64,000 nucleotides of DNA, taken from Hyphomicrobiaceae bacterium (GTDB lineage: Bacteria; Pseudomonadota; Alphaproteobacteria; Rhizobiales; Hyphomicrobiaceae). This document shows, piece after piece, positions 45,328 through 55,779 of this stretch (its first letter is position 1; every line of letters begins with the position of its first letter). Below the pieces are notes generated by a model. It saw nothing but the letters and a program-made list of their open reading frames with translations. It ran no database searches and was not told where the DNA came from. The position numbers were made by a program, and so were the translations under genes. The stretch is from assembly GCA_021775735.1 (NCBI GenBank), contig JAJFHG010000010.1:1-64000 (forward strand). Direction: 5' to 3'.

Positions 45328-46407
45328 CTACTTGCGTTTGTTTTTGCGTGCCTTTTTGCGTTGTTTGCGGTTCGGGCCAGCCTTGGCTTTTGGTGCATTG
45401 CTGCCATCACCCGCTGCAAGCTTCGTCTTCTTTGATTTATCAGCCCCACCGTGAAGCGCATTGGCTTCCTCTATACGTTTGTGGTCTTTGGTGTTGATAA
45501 CCTCAAGAAACAAACGACGTACTTCTGGGTATTTCGCGCGGATTTTGTCCTCAAGGCGCGACGTTACAGCTTCAACAACCTCTGTTGTTTGTCCGTCGTG
45601 AAAATCAACACTGGCGGCAACCAGCACGTCTTCTGGACCTAGATGCATGGTGCTGATTTCGTTGATCACTTTAATCGGTTTGTCTTTGCCGGTTTCTGTG
45701 TTGATAAGGCTGCGCAGGCCATCCTGCACATCCTGTGACGCCGCCTCTCCAACGATCAAAGCTCTGATCTCGCGGCTCATAAAGATGGCCACCATCGCGA
45801 GCACCAAGCCAATGATGATGGAGGCAATGCCATCTGCTTCCGCGACACCAAACTTATCTGCGATAAAAATACCGATGAGAGCGCAGAAAAGGCCGGTCAT
45901 CGCGGCGACATCTTCAAGCACAATGGCGAACAGTGCAGGGTCTTTTGATTTTTGGAGTGCGCTCACCATGCCGATTGTGCCGCGCCGGCTGTTAAATTCT
46001 GCCAACGCCTTGTAGGTCGAATAGCCTTCAATGAAGATGGCTGCGATCAAGACGATGTAACTGATGTGGGCATTTTTTATGGGGTGTGGGTGGAACAGCT
46101 TTTCAAAGCCCTCATAGAGGGCGACACCAGCACCGAGTGAGAACAGTAAAATCGCAACGATAAAGCTCCAGAAATAGAGCTCTTTGGAATAGCCAAATGG
46201 ATGTTGTGCATCTGCTGGACGTTTGGAGCGTTTCAGCCCGTAAAGCAGAACCGCTTGGTTGGACGTATCAACCAGCGAATGGATCGCCTCCGACAGCATG
46301 GCGGATGAGGAGGTCCACATGTAGGCCAGGAATTTACATACTGCGATGGCGAAATTTGCTGCCATGGCAATAATTACAATGGTCGTTGATCCTCCGCCTG
46401 CCGCCAC
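45328..46407 (-). CDS. cation diffusion facilitator transporter
   Basis: About 359 residues. CDF proteins exchange protons for Zn, Mn, Fe or related divalent ions across the inner membrane as dimers. Six spans are seen; the metal site of helix 2 is in AMLSEAIHSLVDT, and the helix 5 site in VLEDVAAMTGLF. The cytosolic C-terminal domain (VEAVTSRLEDKIRAKYP) and a long Lys-rich tail (AKAGPNRKQRKKARKNKRK) follow. I chose a GTG at 46407 because GGGAG sits eight bases before it; a TTG at 46422 is the alternative. Metal specificity cannot be read here. Confidence 0.9.
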   Translation of the reverse strand: MAAGGGSTTIVIIAMAANFAIAVCKFLAYMWTSSSAMLSEAIHSLVDTSNQAVLLYGLKRSKRPADAQHPFGYSKELYFWSFIVAILLFSLGAGVALYEGFEKLFHPHPIKNAHISYIVLIAAIFIEGYSTYKALAEFNSRRGTIGMVSALQKSKDPALFAIVLEDVAAMTGLFCALIGIFIADKFGVAEADGIASIIIGLVLAMVAIFMSREIRALIVGEAASQDVQDGLRSLINTETGKDKPIKVINEISTMHLGPEDVLVAASVDFHDGQTTEVVEAVTSRLEDKIRAKYPEVRRLFLEVINTKDHKRIEEANALHGGADKSKKTKLAAGDGSNAPKAKAGPNRKQRKKARKNKRK

Positions 46408-46695
46408 GGTGCTTTCTCCCAAGTATTACGCGTTTCAGTGCTCATAAGAGCAAGCCGATGGACGCCAAAGCCAAATGATATAGAGCAGACGCTTTAAACC
46501 GCGCTGGGGTTAGGCGTCAAACCGTGCGCCCTCAGACTTGGATCTGTGATCGGAGCCAGGCGCACGAGGATGCCTGTTGGCGCTCCGGGACAACGTGAAA
46601 CGCCGCATCCCAGTTTTGGAACACGGCGTTCAACATGTGTCTGATGACGATCTGCAACTTAGCGTTTCCGAACGCTGCAGATCAGGTCTTTATGA

Positions 46696-47289
46696 CTACG
46701 GGTCTGGCGTTACAGCTTCTTTAGCTGCGTCGATGGCTGGCTTTGCAGCGTCTTTTGCTTTCTCATAGGTCTCTTTGACGGATTCTTTGGCCGCATCGAG
46801 TGTTGGCTTGGCTTTTTCATAAGCGTCTTTTGATGTTGCCGTTGTTTTGTCGGTCAACTCTTGAGCTTTTTCTTTTGCCCGTTGCAGCAGAGATTTTTGA
46901 GGCTTGGCACGTTCAAAAGCGGGTGCCTTTTCAAGGTCTGCCTTGGAGATTCTGGACAGGACAGCAAGCGTGGTGCCGCTGGCTTCGACAAAGTCAAGGC
47001 TGGTGAGGTGAACGCCAACGCGTTTCTCACCAATGCCCAACACACCGCCAGTTCCGATGACAACGCCGATAACACGATTGGTGCTATCGATAATCAGGTC
47101 TTCAACATCACCCACAATCATGTCGCTGTTGTCGTGCACTTTGACACCGATGAGGTTGTCGCGCGCCAGATAACGGTCCGGTCCTTGGCTGGTGATGATG
47201 CCGGTATGAACGGGATCGGCAATGGCACCTGTGGTGGCGAATGCGCCAACAGAAAGTACACAGGCTAGGCATAGAGTGGATAATTTCAT
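46696..47289 (-). CDS. PRC-barrel protein with helical repeat tail
   Basis: A 197-residue secreted protein. A signal peptide (1-24) is followed by a PRC-barrel domain (about 38-110: NLIGVKVHDNSDMIVGDVED, RVIGVVIGTGGVLGIG). The last about 65 residues are Lys/Ala/Glu-rich helix with a repeating YEKAKPTLDAAKESVKE pattern, like late-embryogenesis or apolipoprotein-type stress proteins. PRC barrels bind other proteins or RNA; the secreted forms in Rhizobiales have unknown roles. AAAGGA ribosome site precedes the ATG. Confidence 0.85.
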   Translation of the reverse strand: MKLSTLCLACVLSVGAFATTGAIADPVHTGIITSQGPDRYLARDNLIGVKVHDNSDMIVGDVEDLIIDSTNRVIGVVIGTGGVLGIGEKRVGVHLTSLDFVEASGTTLAVLSRISKADLEKAPAFERAKPQKSLLQRAKEKAQELTDKTTATSKDAYEKAKPTLDAAKESVKETYEKAKDAAKPAIDAAKEAVTPDP

Positions 47290-47633
47290 GAGTAGAGTCC
47301 TTTGCTAATAACGCCCAAAACGAAGCACCGAAGCGCTCCACGTTCCATCAACATTGACGCCGGAGGCGACGTGATCATCCTGGTTATCGCGTAGTCTCGA
47401 TCTAAGGTTTGAAGATGACATCTTCAAGTCCGCGCTTGCGCGTTGAAACGCCACAGAGGATAATTTCTAAACGGCTGAATTTATTGAAGAAAATGCCTGG
47501 GCATTTGGGGGCAAATATTGCCCGGACCGTTGCTGGCAGGTGTGCAATCAGTGTATAAATAGCTGAACATAGAATCACAGCGCGCGACGTTCAAAATGCC
47601 TGCGCCTGCTGAAGACTTTAAGGACGCCCTCAC
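47290..47633. other. PRC-gyrA divergent spacer
   Basis: 344 bases that must hold the gyrA promoter. A 19-bp palindrome lies at 47409-47427. No gene seen. Confidence 0.45.
47409..47427. promoter_or_regulatory. 19-bp palindrome, operator or attenuator-like
   Basis: TTGAAGATG-A-CATCTTCAA has nine perfectly paired bases on each side of one central base. It lies 120 bases upstream of the PRC-barrel start and 207 bases upstream of gyrA. Confidence 0.5.
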
Positions 47634-50465
47634 TTGGCAGATCATTCAAACCCACCTGGATCAGATGGGTCCGGACCTAACGACGTTCGTCCGGTCGATA
47701 TCAAGGATGAAATGAAGCGCTCGTACCTTGAGTACGCAATGAGCGTCATCGTTTCCCGCGCGCTGCCAGACGTCCGTGATGGCTTGAAGCCTGTGCATCG
47801 GCGTATTCTGTATGCCAAGCACGAATCCGGTAACCGTCACGACAAATCCTATCGTAAATCTGCCAAGACGGTTGGTGAAGTGATGGCCAACTATCACCCG
47901 CATGGTGATGGTGCGATTTACGATGCCATGGTGCGCATGGCGCAAGAGTTTTCGCTGCGGCTGCCACTGGTTGACGGACAAGGCAACTTCGGATCGATTG
48001 ATGGCGATCCGCCTGCCGCAATGCGTTACACGGAAAGCCGGTTGGCCAAGGTGTCAGCCGAGTTGCTTGATGATCTCGATAAAGACACTGTCGATTTTCA
48101 ACCGAACTACGACGACAAAGATACTGAACCGGTTGTGCTTCCCGCCAAGTTTCCAAACCTTTTGGTCAATGGTGCCGGCGGCATCGCGGTTGGTATGGCG
48201 ACCAATATACCGCCGCACAACCTTGTTGAGGTAATCAACGCGTGCATCGCATTTCTCGAAAACCCGGATATGACCGTTGAGGACCTGTGCGAGATCGTGC
48301 AAGGACCTGACTTTCCAACGGGCGGGCTTATTCTAGGCCGCAGCGGCATTCGCGCGGCCTATCTGAAAGGCCGTGGCTCTGTCGTTATGCGCTCGCGCGT
48401 CGAGGTGGAGGAGCTGCGCAAAGATAAGCAGGCGCTGGTTGTCACAGCCATCCCCTACCAGGTCAACAAGCGCGTTCTGATTGAAAAAATTGCAGACCTT
48501 GTCCGCAACAAAAAAATTGAAGGCATTTCTGATCTTTGGGATGAGAGTAACCGCGAAGGTATGCGCATTGTCATCGCGTTAAAGCGTGATGCGGTGGCTG
48601 ATGTTGTGCTCAATCAGTTGTGGCGCTTTTCAGATTTGCAAACGTCGTTTGGCGCAAACATGCTGGCGATCAATGGCGGGCGTCCCGAGCAGATGACGCT
48701 ACGTGATATGATCGAAGCGTTCACGGCCTTCCGTTTTGAGGTTGTCAGCCGACGCACCAAGCATCTCTTAAACAAAGCGCGTACACGCGCGCACGTGTTG
48801 GTCGGACTTGCTATTGCGGTTGCAAACATTGATGAGGTCATCAAGCTCATCCGCCATAGCCCAAGTCCAACTGAGGCCAAAGAAGAATTGATGGCCCGCA
48901 AGTGGCCTGCCAAAGACATGGCGCCGTTGATTGATCTGATCGCTGACCCACGCCATACGATCCGTGAAGATGGCACCTATGTTTTGTCGGAAGAGCAGGC
49001 CAAAGCCATTCTTGAATTGCGCCTGTCGCGCCTGACTGCGCTGGGTCGTGATGAAATTGGCGATGAGCTGAAGAAGCTCGCCTCTGAAATTAAAGACTAT
49101 CTCTCCATTTTGTCGTCGCGCGAACGCATCGTTGATATTGTCAAAACGGAATTGGCAAAAGTGCGCGACGAGTTTGGTACACCGCGCAAAACGGAAATCC
49201 TCGACGTTGAAGGTGAAGTTGATGATGAAGACCTGATCCAGCGCGAGCAGGTTGTCATTACGGTTAGTCACAAGGGTTATATTAAGCGTGTGCCGCTCTC
49301 AACTTATCGCGCACAACGCCGTGGTGGTCGTGGGCGCTCAGGCATGTCGACGAAGGATGAGGATTTTGTAACGCAGATCTTTATCACTTCAACGCATGCG
49401 CCGGTGTTGTTCTTCTCTTCGCGCGGCATGTGTTACCGCATGAAGGTGTGGCGTTTACCGGCAGCTACGCCACAGTCTGTGGGTAAGGCTTTGATCAATC
49501 TCTTGCCGCTAGCGCAAGGCGAAAACATCACGTCGATTTTGCCATTGCCGGAAGATCAAGACACGTGGTCAGCCCTTGAGCTGATGTTTGCCACAAAATC
49601 GGGCAACGTGCGCCGCAACGCACTTGCTGATTTTGAAAATATTAATCGCAACGGCAAAATTGCCATGAAGCTGGATGACGGCGACAGCATTGTTTCTGTT
49701 GCAATTCATTCGCCTGAAGATGATGTGTTGCTGACAACGGCGTCTGGCCAAAGTATCCGCTTCCAAAGCGGTGAAGAAGTGCGTCTGTTTAAGGGGCGTG
49801 GCTCGATTGGCGTTAGAGGCATTCGTCTGGACGAGGGCGATGAGGTGATTTCAATGGCGATTCTCGGCCATGTTGATGCCACACCTGCCGAGCGTACAGC
49901 CTACATCAAGCAGGCCGCGCAGTCGCGGCGAGCTGAAAACGCTGAAGGTGAGGATGAAGTTGAGGTCACGCCAGAGGCTGAAACCGCAGAAGACACCGAG
50001 ATCAGTGCAGAGCGTTATGCTGGGCTTGCGGAAAAAGAGCAGTTTGTTTTGACGGTCTCTGAGCGTGGTTACGGAAAGCGCTCGTCGTCTTATGAATACC
50101 GCACCTCTGGTCGTGGCGGCAAAGGGATTGCGGCCATGGTTACAAACGAGCGTAACGGTCGTTTGGTGGCCTCGTTCCCAATTGAGGGCGGTGATCAGAT
50201 CATGCTGGTGACTGATGCCGGTCAATTGATCCGCTGTCCGGTGCATGATGTGCGTATCGCAGGGCGCAACACCCAGGGTGTGCGTGTTTTCCGCACCGGT
50301 GAAGATGAGCGCGTTGTGTCTGTAGAAGGCATCCCCGAGGTCGAAGACGACGGTGAGGGCGAAGACGCGGACGTCAACGACGAGGGACCGGGAGACAGCA
50401 GCGCCAATTCTGGGGATGCAGCAACGCCCGAGGCCTCTGATCGTGACCCGTCGGACGACAGCTAG
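47634..50465 (+). CDS. gyrA: DNA gyrase subunit A
   Basis: A 943-residue type IIA topoisomerase subunit that, with GyrB, adds negative supercoils. The catalytic tyrosine is Tyr132 in AMRYTES. The C-terminal beta-pinwheel carries the gyrase-only GyrA box QRRGGRG, so this is not ParC. The start is a TTG with AAGGACG upstream; no in-frame ATG fits. An acidic insertion ([20 protein letters not shown]) lies within the pinwheel, as in other alphaproteobacteria, and the tail is very acidic. In the quinolone region, [12 protein letters not shown] has glycine (residue 93) at the position of E. coli Ser83 and keeps Asp97 (Asp87). Confidence 0.98.
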   Translation: MADHSNPPGSDGSGPNDVRPVDIKDEMKRSYLEYAMSVIVSRALPDVRDGLKPVHRRILYAKHESGNRHDKSYRKSAKTVGEVMANYHPHGDGAIYDAMVRMAQEFSLRLPLVDGQGNFGSIDGDPPAAMRYTESRLAKVSAELLDDLDKDTVDFQPNYDDKDTEPVVLPAKFPNLLVNGAGGIAVGMATNIPPHNLVEVINACIAFLENPDMTVEDLCEIVQGPDFPTGGLILGRSGIRAAYLKGRGSVVMRSRVEVEELRKDKQALVVTAIPYQVNKRVLIEKIADLVRNKKIEGISDLWDESNREGMRIVIALKRDAVADVVLNQLWRFSDLQTSFGANMLAINGGRPEQMTLRDMIEAFTAFRFEVVSRRTKHLLNKARTRAHVLVGLAIAVANIDEVIKLIRHSPSPTEAKEELMARKWPAKDMAPLIDLIADPRHTIREDGTYVLSEEQAKAILELRLSRLTALGRDEIGDELKKLASEIKDYLSILSSRERIVDIVKTELAKVRDEFGTPRKTEILDVEGEVDDEDLIQREQVVITVSHKGYIKRVPLSTYRAQRRGGRGRSGMSTKDEDFVTQIFITSTHAPVLFFSSRGMCYRMKVWRLPAATPQSVGKALINLLPLAQGENITSILPLPEDQDTWSALELMFATKSGNVRRNALADFENINRNGKIAMKLDDGDSIVSVAIHSPEDDVLLTTASGQSIRFQSGEEVRLFKGRGSIGVRGIRLDEGDEVISMAILGHVDATPAERTAYIKQAAQSRRAENAEGEDEVEVTPEAETAEDTEISAERYAGLAEKEQFVLTVSERGYGKRSSSYEYRTSGRGGKGIAAMVTNERNGRLVASFPIEGGDQIMLVTDAGQLIRCPVHDVRIAGRNTQGVRVFRTGEDERVVSVEGIPEVEDDGEGEDADVNDEGPGDSSANSGDAATPEASDRDPSDDS

Positions 50466-50666
50466 GTACAGTTAACGCACGGATGTCTTTTGGCACTTCA
50501 TTGATTATGCAACGTGTGCCGCCGGGCGTGAACGGTTGCATGTGGCCTACGCAGATGGAATTCATCATGCTAGTCTTGTTGCGGTCGGTACCATATCTAA
50601 CGCTGGGATTGTGTTGTTGGGCAGGCATTGGTCCCACTGCATCACGAGACGACATATAGGACACGC

Positions 50667-51164
50667 ATGAAACGTATTGGATTTTATTCAGGATCGTTTG
50701 ACCCGGTTACGCTTGGCCATACTGACGTTATTGAACGAGCGTCTCAGTTGGTTGACACGCTGGTGATCGGCATCGGTGTTCACGCGGCCAAAAAACCAAT
50801 GTTCACGGCAAGCGAACGCGTTGAGATGCTTAAGGCTGAGGTGGTGTCGATTGCAAAAGCAAGTGGTGCCGATATTGAGATTACAACGTTCGATAACCTT
50901 GCTGTGAATGCTGCGCGCTCGGCTGGAGCTCAGGTCATTTTTCGTGGCCTCAGGGATGGTACTGATTTTGACTATGAGATGCAGATGGCGGGTATGAATG
51001 GTGAGATGGCGCAGGACATCCAAACGGTGTTTGTCTCAGCCAGTCCTCGAGTTCGCCACATCGCCGCCAATCTGGTGCGCCAGATTGCACTGATGAACGG
51101 TGAGGTCAGCGCCTTTGTGTCACCAGCGGTGGCCAAACGCCTTGCTGACAAAGTCTCAGGCTGA
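50667..51164 (+). CDS. coaD: phosphopantetheine adenylyltransferase
   Basis: A 165-residue enzyme making dephospho-CoA from pantetheine 4'-phosphate and ATP, the fourth step of CoA synthesis. GFYSGSFDPVTLGHTDVIERA holds the nucleotidyltransferase GxFDPxTxGH motif (21 residues abbreviated here), and VIFRGLRDGTDFDYEMQMA and FVSASPRVRHIAANLVRQI follow the family. The ATG at 50667 gives the usual length. Position after gyrA is conserved in Rhizobiales. Confidence 0.97.
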   Translation: MKRIGFYSGSFDPVTLGHTDVIERASQLVDTLVIGIGVHAAKKPMFTASERVEMLKAEVVSIAKASGADIEITTFDNLAVNAARSAGAQVIFRGLRDGTDFDYEMQMAGMNGEMAQDIQTVFVSASPRVRHIAANLVRQIALMNGEVSAFVSPAVAKRLADKVSG

Positions 51165-51275
51165 GGCTATAAGCGCCTGTCCCCAGACGTTTTATCGGGG
51201 TCTGACCGGGCAAACGCGGTGAATGCGCCTGAGACTGGGCGATCCCCAATACAACTCCGAGAAGGTTCTCTTGCT

Positions 51276-51839
51276 ATGCGCATGACTTTTCTTGCAGCCC
51301 TAAGCTGCTTTTGTTTGACACTTGTTGCCTGTGGTCAGCCGAAAGTTGAGACAACACCGGGCGCACCCGCTGGCACATCATCTCAAGACACAGTTTATTT
51401 GCACCTCAAGACCGGCAAGGTCGTGATCAAGCTGCGCCCCGATTTGGCACCCAAGCACGTCCAGCGGGTGCGCAAGCTGGTCAACGAAGGCTTTTATAAC
51501 GGTCACAAATTCCATCGTGTGATTGCAGGCTTCATGGCACAGACAGGTGATCCATCTGGTACCGGTCAGGGTGGATCAAAGTATGGTGATCTGGCCGCAG
51601 AGTTCACCCACACTCCATTTGTGCGCGGTACGATCGGTGCCGCCCGCACCAACAACCCACATACAGCCAATAGTCAATTCTTCATCTGCTTTGCGCCCGC
51701 GCCGTTTCTCACTGGAAAATATACCGTGTGGGGCGAAGTGGTCTCTGGTATGGAACATGTCGACAAGATTGCTAAGGGCGAACCGCCAGCCAATCCCGAC
51801 ATCATTGTTAAGATGACATTCGATCCCAATGCCGCGTAA
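51276..51839 (+). CDS. cyclophilin-type peptidylprolyl isomerase, lipoprotein
   Basis: About 187 residues from the ATG at 51276 (GAAGG upstream). The N-terminus is a lipoprotein signal with lipobox LVAC (cysteine about residue 20), so the protein should be tethered to a membrane facing the periplasm. The cyclophilin domain is complete: FHRVIAGFMAQTGDP, GGSKYGDLAAEF, ARTNNPHTANSQFFICF and VWGEVVSGMEHVD. It speeds proline cis-trans isomerisation in secreted proteins. Its cytosolic paralog follows 43 bases later, probably in one transcript. Confidence 0.93.
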   Translation: MRMTFLAALSCFCLTLVACGQPKVETTPGAPAGTSSQDTVYLHLKTGKVVIKLRPDLAPKHVQRVRKLVNEGFYNGHKFHRVIAGFMAQTGDPSGTGQGGSKYGDLAAEFTHTPFVRGTIGAARTNNPHTANSQFFICFAPAPFLTGKYTVWGEVVSGMEHVDKIAKGEPPANPDIIVKMTFDPNAA

Positions 51840-51882
51840 GCAGTACACTTATATCCTCTCGGAAAATGAAAGATGACTTCGC

Positions 51883-52359
51883 ATGACTGACATAAAAGAC
51901 CCAGAAAATACGCTGATCATTACAACCATAAAAGGTGAGATTGTCATTGGCTTGCGCCCTGACCTGGCGCCCAAGCATGTCGAGCGGATTAAAATGCTAG
52001 CGCGTGATAAGTTTTATGATGGCGTAAAATTTCACCGCGTAATTGATGGCTTCATGGCGCAAACTGGCTGCCCGCATGGTACTGGAACGGGTGGTTCTGA
52101 CCATGACAACTTGCCTGCTGAGTTCAATGATGAAACTCATGTCCGCGGTGTCTGTTCAATGGCGCGCGCGCAGGCACCGAATTCCGCCAACAGTCAGTTC
52201 TTTATTTGCTTAAACGATGCGTCGTTCTTGGATCGCCAATACACCGTCTGGGGTAAGGTCATTGACGGCATGGATACCGTTGATCAGATCAACAAAGGTG
52301 AACCCCCTGCTGATCCCGATCAGATGACTACGGTGCGCATTGCAGCAGATGTAACTTAA
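51883..52359 (+). CDS. cyclophilin-type peptidylprolyl isomerase, cytosolic
   Basis: A 158-residue cyclophilin without signal peptide, so a cytosolic folding helper. FHRVIDGFMAQTGCPHGTG, ARAQAPNSANSQFFICL and VWGKVIDGMDTVDQI are the active-site blocks (catalytic Arg in FHRV). It is a clear paralog of the preceding lipoprotein form, consistent with a local duplication followed by relocation of one copy; the pair is common in Rhizobiales. Confidence 0.95.
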   Translation: MTDIKDPENTLIITTIKGEIVIGLRPDLAPKHVERIKMLARDKFYDGVKFHRVIDGFMAQTGCPHGTGTGGSDHDNLPAEFNDETHVRGVCSMARAQAPNSANSQFFICLNDASFLDRQYTVWGKVIDGMDTVDQINKGEPPADPDQMTTVRIAADVT

Positions 52360-52536
52360 CTCAAACGCCTCATGTTGGACTTAAATGAGGTGGTTTGATT
52401 TACTCTCCTCCCCAACCAACGATTGGCGCCGGTGCCGGATAGCAAACTCTTGGAGCAGCGAGCGCTTCTCAAGACGCAGACAAGTTGCTCCAGCTCTTTG
52501 ATCTCGGCTGTCGGAAACATATGAGCGTGATGCACC

Positions 52537-53610
52537 ATGCGCACCGATGCCTTCGACTTTGACTTGCCGGAAGAGTTGATTGCCTTGCGCCCGCCAGAGC
52601 GGCGTGATGGGGCGCGCATGTTACGGGTGATGCCGAATGCAGACGCAGCCCTTCTGGCAGATCTCATGATCTCCGATCTGCCAGACCAATTGCGGGCTGG
52701 TGATGCTTTAGTGTTCAATAACACCAAGGTGTTGGCTGCATTGCTGAAAGGCCATCGCCAGCGTGGAGACAGTCAGGTTGCCATTTCCGTCAATCTTCTC
52801 GCCCGTTTATCTGATGACCGTTGGTCAACGCTGGCCAAACCAGCCCGTCGTCTCAAGCAAGGTGATGCCCTGTGCTTCAGCGCACAACAGGGTGGGGAAG
52901 GTCTCGCGGCTCACGTCGCACAGGTTGGCGATAGTGGTGTTGTTGAAATCAAGTTCGATCTGTCGGGCCATGCACTCGACGAGGCGATTGATCGCGTCGG
53001 CTTGATGCCATTGCCACACTACATCGCAGCCAAACGCGCGCCTGATCAGGACGACCGCGCATCCTACCAGACGTTATTTGCCAAACACACAGGCGCTGTT
53101 GCAGCCCCCACTGCAGGACTGCATTTTACCGACGCGTTATTGAGCGCGCTGAAAAAGAAGGGGGTCTTAATCCATTATGTGACGCTGCATGTTGGTGGTG
53201 GGACTTTTTTGCCGGTCAAAGCCGACCGAACAGAAGACCATGTGATGCACGATGAATGGGGTGAAGTGGACGAGGCGACAGCAGGTCACCTCAACGCGGT
53301 GCGCGCATCAGGTGGGCGCATCATTGCGGTTGGAACGACGTCGCTGCGTCTTCTTGAGACCGCAGCACGAGAGGACGGAACCATCGCTCCATTTGCTGGT
53401 GATACCGATATTTTCATCACGCCAGGTTATCGCTTTAAGGCGGTCGATCTGCTGATGACGAACTTCCATTTGCCAAAATCGACATTATTCATGCTGGTTT
53501 CTGCGTTTGCGGGTCTGGAAATGATGAAGAGCGCCTATGTTTATGCGATTGCAGAGCGCTATAGATTTTATTCCTATGGCGATGCTTGCCTGTTAGACCT
53601 TCAAGAGTGA
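52537..53610 (+). CDS. queA: S-adenosylmethionine:tRNA ribosyltransferase-isomerase
   Basis: A 357-residue QueA that converts preQ1 in tRNA to epoxyqueuosine using the ribose of SAM. Family blocks are intact: FDFDLPEELIALRPPERRDG, GDALVFNNTKV, AAPTAGLHFT, LHVGGGTFLPVKADRTEDH and TTSLRLLE, ending in NFHLPKSTLFMLVSAFAG. It starts with ATG at 52537 and lies 34 bases before tgt, its partner enzyme. Confidence 0.97.
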   Translation: MRTDAFDFDLPEELIALRPPERRDGARMLRVMPNADAALLADLMISDLPDQLRAGDALVFNNTKVLAALLKGHRQRGDSQVAISVNLLARLSDDRWSTLAKPARRLKQGDALCFSAQQGGEGLAAHVAQVGDSGVVEIKFDLSGHALDEAIDRVGLMPLPHYIAAKRAPDQDDRASYQTLFAKHTGAVAAPTAGLHFTDALLSALKKKGVLIHYVTLHVGGGTFLPVKADRTEDHVMHDEWGEVDEATAGHLNAVRASGGRIIAVGTTSLRLLETAAREDGTIAPFAGDTDIFITPGYRFKAVDLLMTNFHLPKSTLFMLVSAFAGLEMMKSAYVYAIAERYRFYSYGDACLLDLQE

Positions 53611-53644
53611 GCGTTCGCCTGCACCAGCGTGAGCCATCCAAAAG

Positions 53645-54811
53645 ATGCAAAGCAAAAGAGAACTTGTGAGCAAAGACTTTCGCTATATCACGCATGCAAC
53701 CAGTGGTGCTGCGCGTCAGGGTGAGATCACCACACCGCGTGGTGTGATCCGCACGCCTGCCTTCATGCCGGTTGGTACGGTTGCAACCGTTAAAGCGCTC
53801 TATCCCGAACAGGTCAAAAGCTCGGGCGCTGATATTGTGTTGGCGAACACGTACCACTTGATGTTGCGACCAGGCGCTGAGCGCATTGCCAAACTTGGAG
53901 GGCTGCATTCCTTTATGCAATGGGATGGTCCGATCCTGACCGATTCCGGTGGCTTTCAGGTGATGAGTTTGTCGAAGATTCGTAGAATTGAGGAAGAAGG
54001 CGCAACCTTTCAATCTCATATAGACGGGTCGCGACATATGTTGTCGCCGGAGCGTTCGATTGAAATTCAGTGCCTGCTTGATGCCGATATTCAAATGCAG
54101 TTTGACGAGTGTATTGCGCTTCCTGCAGACCGCAGCGAGGTTGAGCGCGCGATGCAACTTTCGTTGCGCTGGGCGGAACGGTCTCAAGTTGCATTTTCGA
54201 AGTTGGCCAATCCAGGCCAAGCTTTGTTCGGAATTGTGCAAGGGGGAACGGATGCTGCGTTGCGCCGGCAATCGGCTGAAGCTTTGGTCGCAATGGACCT
54301 TCCAGGTTATGCGGTTGGTGGTTTGGCCGTTGGTGAAGGCCATGACGCAATGATTGAAACGCTGGAGAATGTCGTTCCGTTTTTGCCAGAAGATAAACCG
54401 CGCTATCTGATGGGCGTTGGGACACCGCAAGACCTCATCGAGGCTGTGGCGCGCGGGATTGACATGTTTGATTGCGTTTTACCGACCCGCAATGGGCGCC
54501 ACGGTTTAGCCTACACGTGGCAGGGCCGGGTCAATTTAAGAAATGCCTGTCATGCGGACGACCCATCTCCACTTGATCTGAAAAGTTCGTGTCCACCTGC
54601 GCGTGCTTATTCACGTGCTTATTTGCATCATCTGGTGCGATCAGGTGAGTATCTCGGTTCGATGGCGCTTACGTGGATCAACACAGTCTTCTTTCAACAG
54701 TTGATGGCCGAGATGCGTGCGGCTATCGCAGATGGTACGTTCCCAGCCTGGAAAGAAGAGACGCTAGAACGCGTTGTACGAAACGCTCCGAAAACAGAAA
54801 CGTCACCATAA
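53645..54811 (+). CDS. tgt: tRNA-guanine transglycosylase
   Basis: A 388-residue Tgt that swaps guanine-34 for preQ1 in GUN tRNAs. The nucleophile/base aspartates lie in [11 protein letters not shown] and [25 protein letters not shown] is the substrate loop. Odd point: the zinc site usually reads CxC-x2-C-x25-H. Here residues 314-319 are SSCPPA, so two of three cysteines are replaced, while the later SRAYLHHL histidine region is intact. Whether this is lineage-typical I cannot check; catalysis may persist without zinc or with other ligands. Confidence 0.96.
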   Translation: MQSKRELVSKDFRYITHATSGAARQGEITTPRGVIRTPAFMPVGTVATVKALYPEQVKSSGADIVLANTYHLMLRPGAERIAKLGGLHSFMQWDGPILTDSGGFQVMSLSKIRRIEEEGATFQSHIDGSRHMLSPERSIEIQCLLDADIQMQFDECIALPADRSEVERAMQLSLRWAERSQVAFSKLANPGQALFGIVQGGTDAALRRQSAEALVAMDLPGYAVGGLAVGEGHDAMIETLENVVPFLPEDKPRYLMGVGTPQDLIEAVARGIDMFDCVLPTRNGRHGLAYTWQGRVNLRNACHADDPSPLDLKSSCPPARAYSRAYLHHLVRSGEYLGSMALTWINTVFFQQLMAEMRAAIADGTFPAWKEETLERVVRNAPKTETSP

Positions 54812-54837
54812 ATTTGCAAGCCACGGGGCCGTTGGTT

Positions 54838-55779
54838 TCACTTTGTGTCGACCTTGTGAACACGCTCACGATGGAACAGGTACAGGCCTGATGTGATCAC
54901 GATACTGCTTCCAACCAACGTCCACCGGTCTGGAAGATCGGAAAACACCAGATAGCCGAGAATAACCATCGCAATCAATTGTGCGTAAAGAAACGGTGCG
55001 ATTGCTGATGCAGGCGCGCGGTCATGGGCAAGTATCAGTAGATAGTGTCCAACACCGCCAAAGAAACCCATTCCAAGCAACAACAGCAGAGCCAGACCGT
55101 CAGGAGGCATGACCCAGACCGGTACTGCAATGGGTAAACCCAATACGACGCCAGCAAACATTGAATAGAACAATGTCACCAACGGTGGATCGATCCCAGC
55201 GATGTGGCGCGTCAAAAGTATAAACAGAACGTATGCGCTCATCGCCAGAAAGGCAAACAACATACCTGTCGACAACGGGGCAATGCCTGGCCTGACGGCA
55301 ATCAAAATACCCGCAAACCCAACCAGAATGGCCGCGACCCGGTGCCATCCAACCCATTCGCCCAGAAGTGGACCGGCGGCCAGCGCAACGACAAGCGGCG
55401 TTAGAAAAAAGATCGTTACCGTCTGATCAAGACGCAACGTTTTCAGTGCGAGAAAATTAAAAATCGTGGTCGTCACCATGAGGAGCGACCGCACCAGTTG
55501 CCACTTCCAAGTCTTGCTGCGAAAAAGTTTCGGCAGTGATAGGAGGCCAAACGCGGGAACCAGAATGAGCAAGCCAATAAACTGCCCCAAAAAACGCGCC
55601 CACGTCACTTGCGCTGGAGGCATATTGTAAATCGTAATCAGATATTTGGCCGAGGCATCAAGGCAAGAGAACAGCGTGACGGCGATACATATCAATATGG
55701 CAGCAAGTGCCGGTGCGGGCAGCGGATGGGATGCAGGCGGCGGTGGTGTTTCAACACCGGCTTTCGTGGGTGCGGTCAC
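54838..55779 (-). CDS. EamA/DMT family transporter
   Basis: A 313-residue membrane protein with ten likely spans in two EamA halves (ILICIAVTLFSCLDASAKYL, WARFLGQFIGLLILVPAFG; then MLFAFLAMSAYVLFILLTRH, LIAMVILGYLVFSDLP). Drug/metabolite superfamily exporters move amino acids, metabolites or drugs outward; the substrate is unknown. Starts with GTG. A Pro-rich cytosolic N-terminus of about 25 residues precedes the first span. It converges with tgt, 26 bases apart. Confidence 0.9.
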   Translation of the reverse strand: MTAPTKAGVETPPPPASHPLPAPALAAILICIAVTLFSCLDASAKYLITIYNMPPAQVTWARFLGQFIGLLILVPAFGLLSLPKLFRSKTWKWQLVRSLLMVTTTIFNFLALKTLRLDQTVTIFFLTPLVVALAAGPLLGEWVGWHRVAAILVGFAGILIAVRPGIAPLSTGMLFAFLAMSAYVLFILLTRHIAGIDPPLVTLFYSMFAGVVLGLPIAVPVWVMPPDGLALLLLLGMGFFGGVGHYLLILAHDRAPASAIAPFLYAQLIAMVILGYLVFSDLPDRWTLVGSSIVITSGLYLFHRERVHKVDTK

